A DNA stretch of 64,000 nucleotides, taken from positions 62,001-126,000 of the forward strand of contig JAVDCA010000022.1 of NCBI GenBank assembly GCA_030848545.1. The letters run 5' to 3'. Source of the DNA: Astrobacterium formosum. Lineage in GTDB: Bacteria > Pseudomonadota > Alphaproteobacteria > Rhizobiales > Xanthobacteraceae. A model generated the notes under the pieces. That model was not told the DNA's origin, did not search any database, and saw only the letters and a program-made list of their open reading frames with translations. Both the position numbers and the translations under genes were made by a program. Below are positions 16,875-25,052 of the stretch, one piece after another; position 1 is the first letter of the stretch, and each line of letters begins with the position of its first letter.

Positions 16875-17558
16875 CTACGATCGAAGCTCGATCGGAAATG
16901 GCGTCGGCTCCCAGACGTGCTCGATCTTGAGATTCTTGATCGTCGTCGCCTCCCATTCGTGTAGCAACCGGATGAGTCCTTTGCGGTCGCCTGCCATGAG
17001 GCGCCCACAGAGTTCGCTTAGCCGCGCATAAGTCGCGCGACCATCTTCATCGTACGCCGAATCGGGCACCGACCAGCGTGCAAAGTGCTTGTTCGAGATC
17101 GCCAGCGCATGGTCCAGATCGCCGAGCGCGACATCGAGGATGATCCGGGACGTCGGCCATTCATAAAGATGATGCCTGAAGGTGTTCTGTGCCACGTAGG
17201 CAAGAAAATCCTCGAACGTCGAAATTTTCCGCAATGCTGGAAGAGCCTGTGTCTCGATAGCTTCCTGAAGAGCCAGTTCTATATCGGGATCGCTCATTCG
17301 CCATAACCCGCGTCGGGATGAGCGCTCATTGGCGAGACATTCACCCCAACTCAGGGGAAGATCGTCCAGCTCTTCAAACAGATGATGCACGATCCACTGC
17401 GCGTTGAACCTATCCGCATAGGCCGTGCGATCAATCAGCACCGCTCTGACAAAGTGGTGCACGGGCTTCACGATGATCCACCGCCTGATCGGCACGAGAT
17501 CGGGATGCCGATCGAGGACCGGCGTCACCATTCTCCTGACTTGCGCCGCTGTGGTCAC
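16875..17558 (-). CDS. putative immunity protein of a nuclease toxin
   Basis: A 227-residue soluble, acidic and Trp/Leu-rich protein with no signal peptide and no domain I recognise. It starts with GTG at 17556-17558, whose bases overlap the stop codon of the upstream toxin gene (GTGA), so translation is coupled; an internal ATG (MVTPVLDRH) ten codons later is the alternative. The tight overlap with a gene ending in a nuclease-like domain is the typical order of polymorphic toxin and immunity genes, which is the only reason for the name. Function is inferred from position, not from homology. Confidence 0.6.
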   Translation of the reverse strand: MTTAAQVRRMVTPVLDRHPDLVPIRRWIIVKPVHHFVRAVLIDRTAYADRFNAQWIVHHLFEELDDLPLSWGECLANERSSRRGLWRMSDPDIELALQEAIETQALPALRKISTFEDFLAYVAQNTFRHHLYEWPTSRIILDVALGDLDHALAISNKHFARWSVPDSAYDEDGRATYARLSELCGRLMAGDRKGLIRLLHEWEATTIKNLKIEHVWEPTPFPIELRS

Positions 17559-18769
17559 CGTCTTGGCCTCGTCTCCGTCACGACTATTTTCTGCGTGCCC
17601 GGGTAGAAGTTTTGGACATTGCTCGCTATTTCCAGAGCGCGCAACGGCGCAAGGCCCTTGTCTCCGGTCTTGATGTCATAGACGCAGACCGTCCCGGTGC
17701 CGGGATTTTCATAGACATCGATACGGATCGAACCGAGTTTGCCATATGTCTCCAGGCGGGACTTGATCAGCGACACTTCTGCTCGAAAGTTTGGATCTCG
17801 AGGGGGCCTGGCGGGCATTGTTGGCGGTCCGTTGATTTCGTCCTGAATCCACTTGTGCACGGCCGTCCCGTAAGTGGCGGCGGACGTGTATGAGCCCCGC
17901 TTAATAACTGTAACAGATTGATCAGCGAGGCTTTGGACGTCCGCGAAGCGCGGGCATGCGTCAGTCACTTCTTTGTGGGTCAGCTTTCCCACCCAGATCG
18001 CGGGCTGCTTCGGATCAGCACCTGGAACGAAGGCACTCGCGTTGAAGGCGAACACCGCCTTTTCATCGGCCGTGTTGCGGCTGGACATCCAGGTGTAGAG
18101 CGTCGTCGCGGCGAAGATGAGCGCGGCTACACGCGGGTCGGGCGATGGCGCGAAGGCCGGTTGGACGAACGCCTCTGGGGTGACGCCGGCGCTGGTCCAG
18201 GCGCTGGCAGCGAGCGTCTGCCCATTTGCATCCTTCACGGTCTGGATATTGCCCGCGGTTTCGAACCTGAGCGTCGGGCCGTCGGGCAACACCACCGTAT
18301 GGCGCTCGTCCCAAGGCGTCGATTCGTCCGCATCCGCAAAGGTCGAACGAATGTAGGAACCGTCGCGCATGCTGACGGCCTCCTGAGAGATCGCGCCGTC
18401 ATCGTCATACGCAGTCGCGACCGACTTCCATGGCTCCATCCCGGTGGTGTCGGTCGTGAAGGTTGGTTCACCCGTAGGGATAGGCAGGCTTACCGAACCG
18501 CTCCAGCCGCCCCCATTTGCACCGCTCGTCCATTGACCACCGTCAGGGCTTCCGGCCGGAACGCGCGGTTGGTGAGGGTCGTATTTGCGCAGGGCAACAC
18601 CGTGCCTGATGGCCGCCAATTGGAGGCGGCAAAAGGCGATATTTCGCTTGAGCCTGCATGTATCCACGGCAGACAGGTGAAACGATCGCTGGTTCAGCAG
18701 CGCTTCGTCCGCGCCGATCAGGCGCTTCAGTGAGCGGAGTTCGGCAGCGGGAAGAGACGATTGGGTCAT
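17555..18769 (-). CDS. putative polymorphic toxin with C-terminal PD-(D/E)XK-like nuclease domain
   Basis: A 404-residue protein. The N-terminal 60 residues look helical, then comes RVPAGSPDGGQWTSG (69-83), a motif seen in many rhizobial multidomain and phage-linked proteins. A variable middle follows, with one hydrophobic stretch (VAALIFAATTLYTW). The C-terminal domain has the core GSIRIDVYE then VCVYDIKTG, giving Asp351 and Asp365-x-Lys367, the metal site of PD-(D/E)XK nucleases, preceded by YGTAVHKWIQDEI and an AEVSLI helix. AGGAG eight bases before the ATG at 18767-18769 sets the start. No signal peptide, PAAR, Rhs repeats or secretion genes are nearby. Confidence 0.65.
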   Translation of the reverse strand: MTQSSLPAAELRSLKRLIGADEALLNQRSFHLSAVDTCRLKRNIAFCRLQLAAIRHGVALRKYDPHQPRVPAGSPDGGQWTSGANGGGWSGSVSLPIPTGEPTFTTDTTGMEPWKSVATAYDDDGAISQEAVSMRDGSYIRSTFADADESTPWDERHTVVLPDGPTLRFETAGNIQTVKDANGQTLAASAWTSAGVTPEAFVQPAFAPSPDPRVAALIFAATTLYTWMSSRNTADEKAVFAFNASAFVPGADPKQPAIWVGKLTHKEVTDACPRFADVQSLADQSVTVIKRGSYTSAATYGTAVHKWIQDEINGPPTMPARPPRDPNFRAEVSLIKSRLETYGKLGSIRIDVYENPGTGTVCVYDIKTGDKGLAPLRALEIASNVQNFYPGTQKIVVTETRPRR

Positions 18770-18827
18770 GGGCGCGCTCCTTGTTTTCTTGCTTTTATTC
18801 CTACTGGGCCTAGCCCTCTTTGTAAAG

Positions 18828-18857
18828 ATTATATTCCCATCATCATAGCTATGTCTA
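18828..18857 (-). promoter_or_regulatory. strong sigma-70-type promoter of the toxin-immunity operon
   Basis: On the minus strand TAGACA (18857-18852) and a perfect TATAAT (18833-18828) are separated by 18 bases. Transcription should begin near 18821 and give a leader of about 50 bases before the toxin start. The stretch around it (about 18780-18890) is clearly richer in A and T than the rest of the window. Confidence 0.65.
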
Positions 18858-19155
18858 TTTTTTGAAATTCTGACTGCCGTCACGGAAATTGAGCGGCTCT
18901 CACTTGACAACATTCCCATACATGTTCACTCTCCGTTCCATCCTGTTCACCGAGGGGCGTTATCCGGATGACGTTCGGCGACGGAATGGGATGCGGCCCT
19001 GTCAGGAGACCTCGTCACTCTCCGCGCAGGCGTCCGGGGCTCCGCCCGGGGATGACAGCCCCCTGCCAGGAGCTGGCTGACGGGGAAACCGAAAAGGCGT
19101 TTTCGACAAAAAAGTGGTTTTCCCGAAAAGCGCGGCCCGGAAAGACAAAAGCCGC

Positions 19156-19255
19156 GATGGAGCGCCGGAAGGCGCAGGGCGGCGCGCCAAGCCGCCCGGT
19201 CCGTGCCGCAAGGCATGGGCCTCGAACTCAAAGAAGCGCCGACCGGCGCTCCATC
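19156..19255. repeat. long inverted repeat (GATGGAGCGCC arms)
   Basis: GATGGAGCGCCGG at the left end is complementary to CCGGCGCTCCATC at the right end, with further internal palindromes (GGGCGGCGCGCC). It forms part of the 816-base gene-free stretch 18770-19585. Open frames crossing the stretch are translated repeats and I see no gene in it. Confidence 0.6.
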
Positions 19256-19374
19256 CCCCTCGGACCTGCCGAGGGACACCGCAACCCACAAGGCTCGCGC
19301 GCTCGCCGCCGCGGCCTCGCCATGGCGCGTGCGCGGCAGGCCATCTCGCACCAAGCTCGGATGCCCAATTCCGC

Positions 19375-19456
19375 TCGCGTGCCCCGGGCGCGGCGCAGCA
19401 CGAAGCGGAGCGAAGCGCAGCGGAGTGGTGCGACGCATCGCGTCCGGGGCACGCGG
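19375..19456. repeat. palindromic repeat (GCGTGCCCCGG arms)
   Basis: CGCGTGCCCCGGGCGCGG on the left pairs with GCGTCCGGGGCACGCG on the right, with CGAAGCGGAGCGAAGCGCAG between. The layout is that of a known rhizobial intergenic repeat family. It lies about 130 bases upstream of the gamma-glutamyltransferase gene. Confidence 0.65.
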
Positions 19457-19585
19457 GAATTGCTCGGCCGAATCCGGGATCAAAACCTGAAGTCCGCCGC
19501 CGTCGACGATTTGCAGGCCGCCGTCACCAATGGCATGACAGTCCCGGACCCGCTCTTGCCGAAAAGCCTCGCCCGAGAAGCCCCC

Positions 19586-21175
19586 ATGGACCTTTACACC
19601 TCCGGACATCGCCGCGGCGTCGCCGCCGCGCCCCATGCCGCCGCGGCGGAGGCCGGGCGGCTGATCCTGGCCGAGGGCGGCAACGCCATCGAGGCCATGG
19701 TCGCCATGGCGGCGGTGATCGCCGCCGTCTATCCGCACATGAACCATGTGGGCGGCGACGGGTTCTGGCTCGTACGCGAACGCTCCGGCAAGGTGCGGGC
19801 CGTGATGGCTCCCGGCCGCGCCGGCGCAAATGCGCGCCGCGAACTCTATCGCGATCATGAAGCGATTCCGGCACGCGGGCCGCTCGCCGCCCTCACGGTG
19901 CCGGGTGCGGTCTCGGGCTGGGCCTTGGCGCTCGAAGCCGCCAAGGCGCAAGGCGGGCGGCTGCCGCTTTCGACCCTGCTCGAACCGGCGATCCGCCACG
20001 CCCGCGACGGCTATGTGGTCACCCGCAGCCAGGCGGCGCTCACCGCCGCCAAGCTCGCCGAGCTCAAAGACGTGCCGGGCTTCGCGGCCGCCTTCCTCGC
20101 CGACGGCAAGGCGCCGGAGGCGGGCGCGACGCTCAAGCAGCCGGCATTCGCCGCAACTCTCGACCAGCTCGCCCATGCGGGGCTTACGGATTTCTATCGC
20201 GGCGATGTCGCCCGCGAGATCGCCGCCGACCTGGAGCGCGTCGGCTCGCCGGTGACACGGGCCGACCTGGAAAAGCACAAAGCCTATGTGGCCGAGCCGC
20301 TCACGGTCGCGATCGGCACCGGCACGCTCTACAACGCGCCGCCGCCGACCCAAGGGATCGCCTCGCTGATCATCCTCGGCCTGTTCGACCGCCTCGGCGT
20401 GCGCGAAGCGGAAGGCTTCGACCACGTCCACGGCCTGGTCGAGGCGACCAAGCGGGCCTTCCTGTTGCGCGACCGCCTCGTCACCGATCCGGACCGCCTG
20501 CCCGCCCCGCCCGAGCGTTTTCTCGATCCCGCCTGGCTCGACGCCGAAGTCACCAGGATCGACCGCCGCAAGGCGGCCAAGTGGCCCGCGCCCTATGGGG
20601 AGGGCGACACCGTCTGGATGGGCGCCGCCGACCACGACGGCAATGTGGTCTCCTACATCCAGTCGATCTACTGGGAGTTCGGCTCCGCCGTCGTGCTGCC
20701 GTCCACCGGCGTCCTGATGCAGAATCGCGGCGCGAGCTTTTCCCTCGATCCAAAAGCCCTCAACGCGCTGGCGCCCGGGCGGCTGCCATTCCACACCCTC
20801 AATCCGGCGTTGGCCGTGCTCCGCGACGGCCGCGTCATGGCCTACGGCACCATGGGGGGCGACGGCCAGCCGCAGACGCAAGCCGCGGTGTTCACCCGCC
20901 ACGTCCATTTCCGCCAGCCGCTCGCGGAGGCCCTCGACGCGCCGCGCTGGCTCCTGGGCCGCACCTGGGGCTCGACCCACACCAATCTGAGGCTCGAATC
21001 CCGCTTCTCGGCCGGCGTGGTCGACCGGCTGTTGTCGGCCGGTCATGATGTCGAGATACTGGACGAGAGCTATTCCGACACGATGGGGCATGCCGGCGCG
21101 GTGGTGCTGCATCAAAACGGCACGCTCGAAGCTGGCCACGATCCGCGCGCCGACGGCGGCGCCGCCGGGGTATGA
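19586..21175 (+). CDS. ggt: gamma-glutamyltransferase family protein
   Basis: A 529-residue Ntn-hydrolase of the gamma-glutamyltranspeptidase family, which is autocleaved in front of a catalytic Thr. By alignment to the HTTHYSVVDKDG block of classical enzymes, Thr342 in GDTVWMGAADHDGN takes the place of the nucleophile, but the residues after it differ (TVWM for TTHY), so this is a divergent GGT-like enzyme acting on another gamma-glutamyl or acyl substrate. No clear signal peptide is seen, so it is probably cytoplasmic. The ATG at 19586 (MDLYTSGHRRG) is used because upstream frame is repeat DNA. Confidence 0.85.
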   Translation: MDLYTSGHRRGVAAAPHAAAAEAGRLILAEGGNAIEAMVAMAAVIAAVYPHMNHVGGDGFWLVRERSGKVRAVMAPGRAGANARRELYRDHEAIPARGPLAALTVPGAVSGWALALEAAKAQGGRLPLSTLLEPAIRHARDGYVVTRSQAALTAAKLAELKDVPGFAAAFLADGKAPEAGATLKQPAFAATLDQLAHAGLTDFYRGDVAREIAADLERVGSPVTRADLEKHKAYVAEPLTVAIGTGTLYNAPPPTQGIASLIILGLFDRLGVREAEGFDHVHGLVEATKRAFLLRDRLVTDPDRLPAPPERFLDPAWLDAEVTRIDRRKAAKWPAPYGEGDTVWMGAADHDGNVVSYIQSIYWEFGSAVVLPSTGVLMQNRGASFSLDPKALNALAPGRLPFHTLNPALAVLRDGRVMAYGTMGGDGQPQTQAAVFTRHVHFRQPLAEALDAPRWLLGRTWGSTHTNLRLESRFSAGVVDRLLSAGHDVEILDESYSDTMGHAGAVVLHQNGTLEAGHDPRADGGAAGV

Positions 21176-21258
21176 CCGAAAGGCGGCGGGCCGGGCGCCT
21201 CCATTCCGCCCCACTCAGTGCTAAGGTATTCGCGAGCCAGGGGAACTCAGAGACCAGC

Positions 21259-21897
21259 ATGACCGCACGATTGCTTCGCCTCGTCGCGACCGCGCTCGCA
21301 TGGGGGCTCGCCGCCGGCTCTGCGCAGGCCCATCCCCACGTCTGGGTCACGATGACGAGCGAACTCGTCTATGCGCCCGACGGCGCCGTCACCGGCGTGC
21401 GCCAGATCTGGACCTTCGACGACATGTATTCGGCCTTCGCGACCCAGGGGCTCGAATCCAAGGAGAAGGGCAAGTTCACCCGCGAGGAGCTCGCCGACCT
21501 CGCCGAGGTCAACATCACCTCGCTCAAGGACTTCGACTATTTCACCTTCGCCAAGGCCAACGGCAAGAAGACGCTGTTCGCCGACCCGAAGGACTACTGG
21601 CTCGAATACAAGGACGCGGTCCTCGTCCTGCGTTTCACCCTGCCGTTCAAGGCGCCCGTGAAAGCCAAGGCCCTCGACATCGAGGTCTACGATCCGAGCT
21701 ACTTCGTCGATTTCAGCTTTGCCGAACAGGCGGCGGTGACGCTCGCCGGCGCGCCGCCCCAATGCCGTTTCACGGTGCACAAGCCGACCGATCCCAATAC
21801 GAGCGCCAATGCCCAGCCCCTCAGCGAGTCCTTCTTCACGGACCAGTCGAACTACGGCGCGGCCTTTGCCAACAAGGTGTCGGTGACCTGCCCGTGA
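21259..21897 (+). CDS. DUF1007 periplasmic protein, partner of the Ni/Co-type exporter
   Basis: A 212-residue exported protein with a signal peptide (cut near GSAQA, residue 20), whose mature N-terminus begins HPHVWV, a possible metal-binding end typical of DUF1007. The rest matches the family (WTFDDMYSAFATQGL, VEVYDPSYFVDF-like segment). It is followed 49 bases later by the NicO-type exporter gene, and DUF1007 genes are commonly linked to such transporters, where they may bind metal in the periplasm. The ATG at 21259 is chosen because it begins the signal peptide. Confidence 0.85.
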   Translation: MTARLLRLVATALAWGLAAGSAQAHPHVWVTMTSELVYAPDGAVTGVRQIWTFDDMYSAFATQGLESKEKGKFTREELADLAEVNITSLKDFDYFTFAKANGKKTLFADPKDYWLEYKDAVLVLRFTLPFKAPVKAKALDIEVYDPSYFVDFSFAEQAAVTLAGAPPQCRFTVHKPTDPNTSANAQPLSESFFTDQSNYGAAFANKVSVTCP

Positions 21898-21946
21898 CGG
21901 CGCGCGGATCGTGGCGACATCATCTCATCCCAGGACGTGAAGTGTC

Positions 21947-23047
21947 ATGACCCAGTCGTGGTCGCAGCGCGATATCCGCCGCTTCATTATCATCGCCGCG
22001 CTCGGCATTGCGCTCGTGCCCTTCCTGTTCGACGCCGCCGCGTGGGCGCAGGCCAATCCGTTCGGCGGTCCGCGGCCGCCGGCGGCCGAGACCGGCATGG
22101 TCGGCTGGCTCCTGGCCCGGCAGGGCGACTTCTTTCGCCGCCTGTCCGGCCTGGTGCGCGCCGCCAAGGCGGACGGCACGGCGGTGTGGACGCTCGTCGG
22201 CATCTCGTTCCTCTACGGCATCTTGCACGCCGCCGGTCCCGGCCACGGCAAGGCGGTGATCTCCTCCTACATGGTCGCCAACGAGGAGACGTGGCGGCGC
22301 GGTGTCGTGTTGTCGTTCGCCTCCGCGTTCCTGCAGGCCGCCGTCGCGGTCGCCGTGGTGGGCATCGCGGCCGGCCTCCTGCAGGCGACGGCGCGCACCA
22401 TGAACGCCGCCGTGTGGTGGATCGAAGTCGTGAGCTACGGCCTCATTGCGCTCATGGGGGCGCGGCTCACTTTCGTGAAGGGACGCGGCTTCCTGCACGC
22501 GCTGCGGCAGAGGCGCCAAGGCGCCGCTGAAGGCGCAGGCGCAGGCGCAGGCGAAGCGGCGCACGTCCACGATCATTCGTGCGCGCATCACCATGACCAC
22601 GGCAGCCATTCCCATGGCGCCCCGAGCCACGCGCACCATGACGATCATCATCACGACGGGCATTGCGGCCACAGCCACGGCCCCGAGCCGGCCGATCTCG
22701 CCGGCCCGGGCGGCTGGCGGCGCGGCCTCACGGCGATCATCGCCGTCGGCTTGCGGCCCTGCTCGGGGGCCATTCTGGTGCTGGTGTTCGCCCTCGCCCA
22801 GGGGCTGTTCTGGGCCGGTGTCGCCTCCACCTTCGCGATGGGGTTCGGCACCGCCATCACGGTGGCGCTGATCGCCATGCTGGCGGTCGGTGCCCGCAGC
22901 ATCGCGGCGCGCTTTGCGACCAACCGCGACGGCTCCGGCACGCTGATCCTGCGCGCCATCGAGACCGGCGCCGCCGTCCTGGTGCTGGCCTTCGGCCTCG
23001 CACTCATCACCGGCTACATGGTCGCCGAACGCATGGCAGGGTTCTGA
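21947..23047 (+). CDS. NicO-family nickel/cobalt-type exporter with His-rich loop
   Basis: A 366-residue inner-membrane protein with about seven hydrophobic segments. It carries the family motif HAAGPGHGKAVISSY, a second motif GLRPCSGAILVLVFALAQG, and a cytoplasmic or periplasmic loop of about 60 residues packed with His and Asp (HDHSCAHHHDHGSH) that would bind Ni, Co or Zn. The family (RcnA-like, NicO) exports divalent metals. The upstream DUF1007 gene is its usual partner. The specific metal is not known. Confidence 0.87.
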   Translation: MTQSWSQRDIRRFIIIAALGIALVPFLFDAAAWAQANPFGGPRPPAAETGMVGWLLARQGDFFRRLSGLVRAAKADGTAVWTLVGISFLYGILHAAGPGHGKAVISSYMVANEETWRRGVVLSFASAFLQAAVAVAVVGIAAGLLQATARTMNAAVWWIEVVSYGLIALMGARLTFVKGRGFLHALRQRRQGAAEGAGAGAGEAAHVHDHSCAHHHDHGSHSHGAPSHAHHDDHHHDGHCGHSHGPEPADLAGPGGWRRGLTAIIAVGLRPCSGAILVLVFALAQGLFWAGVASTFAMGFGTAITVALIAMLAVGARSIAARFATNRDGSGTLILRAIETGAAVLVLAFGLALITGYMVAERMAGF

Positions 23048-23061
23048 GCGGGCTTTCGTTT

Positions 23062-23118
23062 CGTCATTGCGGCAACGGGTCCGGCCTTCGGCGGCCCGTT
23101 GGCCCCCCGCAATGACGA
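23062..23118. repeat. CGTCATTGCGG...CCGCAATGACG hairpin
   Basis: The two ends form a perfect stem of 11 bases (CGTCATTGCGG with CCGCAATGACG) with an inner CGGCCTTCGGCGGCC hairpin. It lies between the convergent exporter and RraA-like genes, so it may terminate both. It belongs to the ATGACG-type intergenic repeats. Confidence 0.7.
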
Positions 23119-23136
23119 GGAGGAAGCATGCAACCG

Positions 23137-23877
23137 CTACGCGTAGATCTTCTTGACCACCTCGGGAAGGCTCATGCCCTTGTCGAGATTGGCGATCCAG
23201 TCGTCCTCCTTGTTGTCGGCCGCCTCGCAGCGGTCGATGACCTCAAGGACGAGGTGCTGGGGCACGAAGCAGATCCCGGTCTCGTCGGCGACCACCAGAT
23301 CTCCGGCCTGAATGGTGATGCCGTGCACCGATACGGTACCATTCACCTCCTCGGTGACGGCACGCCATTTGCCGGTGATCGGTGAAATATCCTTCGACCA
23401 GATCGGAAAATTGAGCGAGCGCGAGTGGCCGACGTCGCGCACGCCGCCGTCGACGACAGCGCCGGCGAGGCCCTGGCGCGAGGCGATCGTCGCCATGACG
23501 CCGCCCATGTTGGAAATGTCGCGCAGGCCCTGGACCACCAGCACGTCGCCGGCCTCAGCCTGGTTGATGCCTTCGATCTCGGCCATGGTGACCTTCTTCT
23601 CGCTCGCCGCCACATAGGCATCGGTTCGCCGCGGTACGTTGCGCACCGTGACGGCCGTGCCGGCGACGCGGGCGGCGGCGATGGTCGGGCGCAACCGCGA
23701 GGCCGGAATGGTACCGACGATGCCGAGATCGTCGAGGACATCCGACACTGTGCCGGCCATGTCGGTGAGTTTGAGATAGCGCGTGATCACGTCCTTGCCG
23801 ATGCGTTTCGGCTGCGGCCCGATCCGCTCGTCGGGAAGCCGGCCGACGGACGGCTTGTGTGATTGTTTGACTTGCAT
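23137..23877 (-). CDS. RraA-like / HMG aldolase-type protein
   Basis: A 246-residue protein of the RraA/4-hydroxy-4-methyl-2-oxoglutarate aldolase fold. It has the GGVMATIASRQGLAGAVVDG core followed by GVRDVGHSRSLNFPIWSKDI, with the conserved Arg-Asp pair that binds substrate and a metal ion in the aldolase branch. The ATG at 23875-23877 has GGAG nine to ten bases upstream and is preferred over an in-frame start seven codons earlier. Lying downstream of the TRAP and hydroxyacid dehydrogenase genes on the same strand, it is more likely a catabolic aldolase or decarboxylase than an RNase E regulator. Confidence 0.83.
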   Translation of the reverse strand: MQVKQSHKPSVGRLPDERIGPQPKRIGKDVITRYLKLTDMAGTVSDVLDDLGIVGTIPASRLRPTIAAARVAGTAVTVRNVPRRTDAYVAASEKKVTMAEIEGINQAEAGDVLVVQGLRDISNMGGVMATIASRQGLAGAVVDGGVRDVGHSRSLNFPIWSKDISPITGKWRAVTEEVNGTVSVHGITIQAGDLVVADETGICFVPQHLVLEVIDRCEAADNKEDDWIANLDKGMSLPEVVKKIYA

Positions 23878-23955
23878 CGGTGTCACTCCATCGCCCAATT
23901 CGATCGACCGGATCCGGGCGCGATCATGGCGGCAAATTGAAGCGCCGCAGTGGTG

Positions 23956-23968
23956 TTGTCCAATATCG
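23956..23968. promoter_or_regulatory. possible shared operator, copy 1 (TTGTCCAATATCG)
   Basis: The 13 bases TTGTCCAATATCG occur here, about 80 bases upstream of the RraA-like gene, and again at 28042-28054 upstream of the dctP gene of the same cluster. No third copy was noticed. It may be a regulator binding site common to both promoters. Confidence 0.4.
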
Positions 23969-24012
23969 GCTGCGTAGTTCGGTGATCCTCGATCGCTATC
24001 AAAGCAGAGGCC

Positions 24013-25005
24013 TCACGGCCGCGCGTTGCGCAGCGCCCCGGGGTCGAGGATACGGATCGGCCGGCCGTCGAGCCAGGCCTCGATGTCCTCGACGATATCG
24101 CGGTAGTAGTAGGTGAAGACGTCGTCGACGACGTAGCCGAGATGGGGCGTCAGGACGACGTTCGGCATCTTACGCAACGGATGGTCCGGCGGCAGCGGCT
24201 CGACGTCGTAGACGTCGAGGCCGGTCATGATCCGCCCCTCCTTGAGGACGTCCATGAGCGCATCGCTGTCGACGAGCCCCGCCCGCGCGGCGTTGATCAG
24301 AATGGCGCCAGGCTTCATCGACATCAGCTCCTTGCGGCCGACGGTGTGCCACGAGCGCGGCTTCGACAGGACGAGGTGGAGCGTGATGATGTCGGAGGTG
24401 GCGAACAGCTCCGCCTTGTCGACCATGCGGACATTGTGGGCGGCCGCTGCCTCCGGCGTCATGTCGTCGCTCCAAGCGACCACGTCCATCTTGAAGGCGA
24501 GGCCGAAGCGGGCGACCTCGCCGCCGAGCTGGCCGAGGCCGAGGATGCCGAGCCGCTTGCCGACCAGCGGCATGCCCATCGGCACGTCCTCCTCCCAGCG
24601 TCCGGATGCCATGTTGGCGAAGGCCCGCGGCAGGCCGCGCGCGCAGGCGAGAATGAGCGCGAAGGCGAGCTCGGCCGCGCCCGTCGACGGATTGATGGTC
24701 GTATGTGTCACCGGGATGCCGCGCGCCGCGCAGGCGGCAACGTCGAGCGTGTTGGTGCGCGCGCCGGTGAGCGCGATCAGGCGCAGATTGGGCAGCCGCG
24801 CGATCACCGAAGCAGGGAACGGCGTACGCTCGCGCATCAGCACGAGGACGTCGAACGGCGCGAGTGCCGCCACGAGCGCGTCCTCGCTCGGCCACGGCTC
24901 ATGGAAGACTTCGATGCGCGCGCGCGCCTCGAGACGACTCCAATCGGCGGCGCCGAGCGCGACCTTCTGGTAGTCGTCGAGAATGGCGATGGCCGGGCAG
25001 ATCAT
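24013..25005 (-). CDS. D-2-hydroxyacid dehydrogenase
   Basis: A 330-residue NAD(P)-dependent dehydrogenase. It has the nucleotide-binding motif LGILGLGQLGGEVA, the ISNRTVG-type substrate lobe VTHTTINPSTGAAELAFA, the catalytic Arg in INAARAGLVD, Glu in DVEPLPPDHPL and His in LTPHLGYV. It reduces or oxidises a D-2-hydroxyacid in the cytoplasm. GGAG precedes the ATG at 25003-25005. It follows the fused TRAP permease gene by 47 bases and belongs to that operon, so the imported compound or a product of it is probably its substrate. Confidence 0.9.
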   Translation of the reverse strand: MICPAIAILDDYQKVALGAADWSRLEARARIEVFHEPWPSEDALVAALAPFDVLVLMRERTPFPASVIARLPNLRLIALTGARTNTLDVAACAARGIPVTHTTINPSTGAAELAFALILACARGLPRAFANMASGRWEEDVPMGMPLVGKRLGILGLGQLGGEVARFGLAFKMDVVAWSDDMTPEAAAAHNVRMVDKAELFATSDIITLHLVLSKPRSWHTVGRKELMSMKPGAILINAARAGLVDSDALMDVLKEGRIMTGLDVYDVEPLPPDHPLRKMPNVVLTPHLGYVVDDVFTYYYRDIVEDIEAWLDGRPIRILDPGALRNARP

Positions 25006-25052
25006 GAGGTTGTCTCCCTGGGATGGATTTCGAGCGGAAACACTCGCGGCGA

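Noticed and set aside
17555..18769. Reading the toxin-like protein as a phage structural protein because of its GGQWTSG motif
   Set aside because: No other phage genes are near and the C-terminal domain has a nuclease-like metal site; the overlapping small gene fits an immunity partner better.
18947..21214. A 755-codon open frame on the minus strand
   Set aside because: It is antisense to the gamma-glutamyltransferase-like gene, which has real family motifs; high GC makes the opposite frame open. The antisense product has no recognisable domain.
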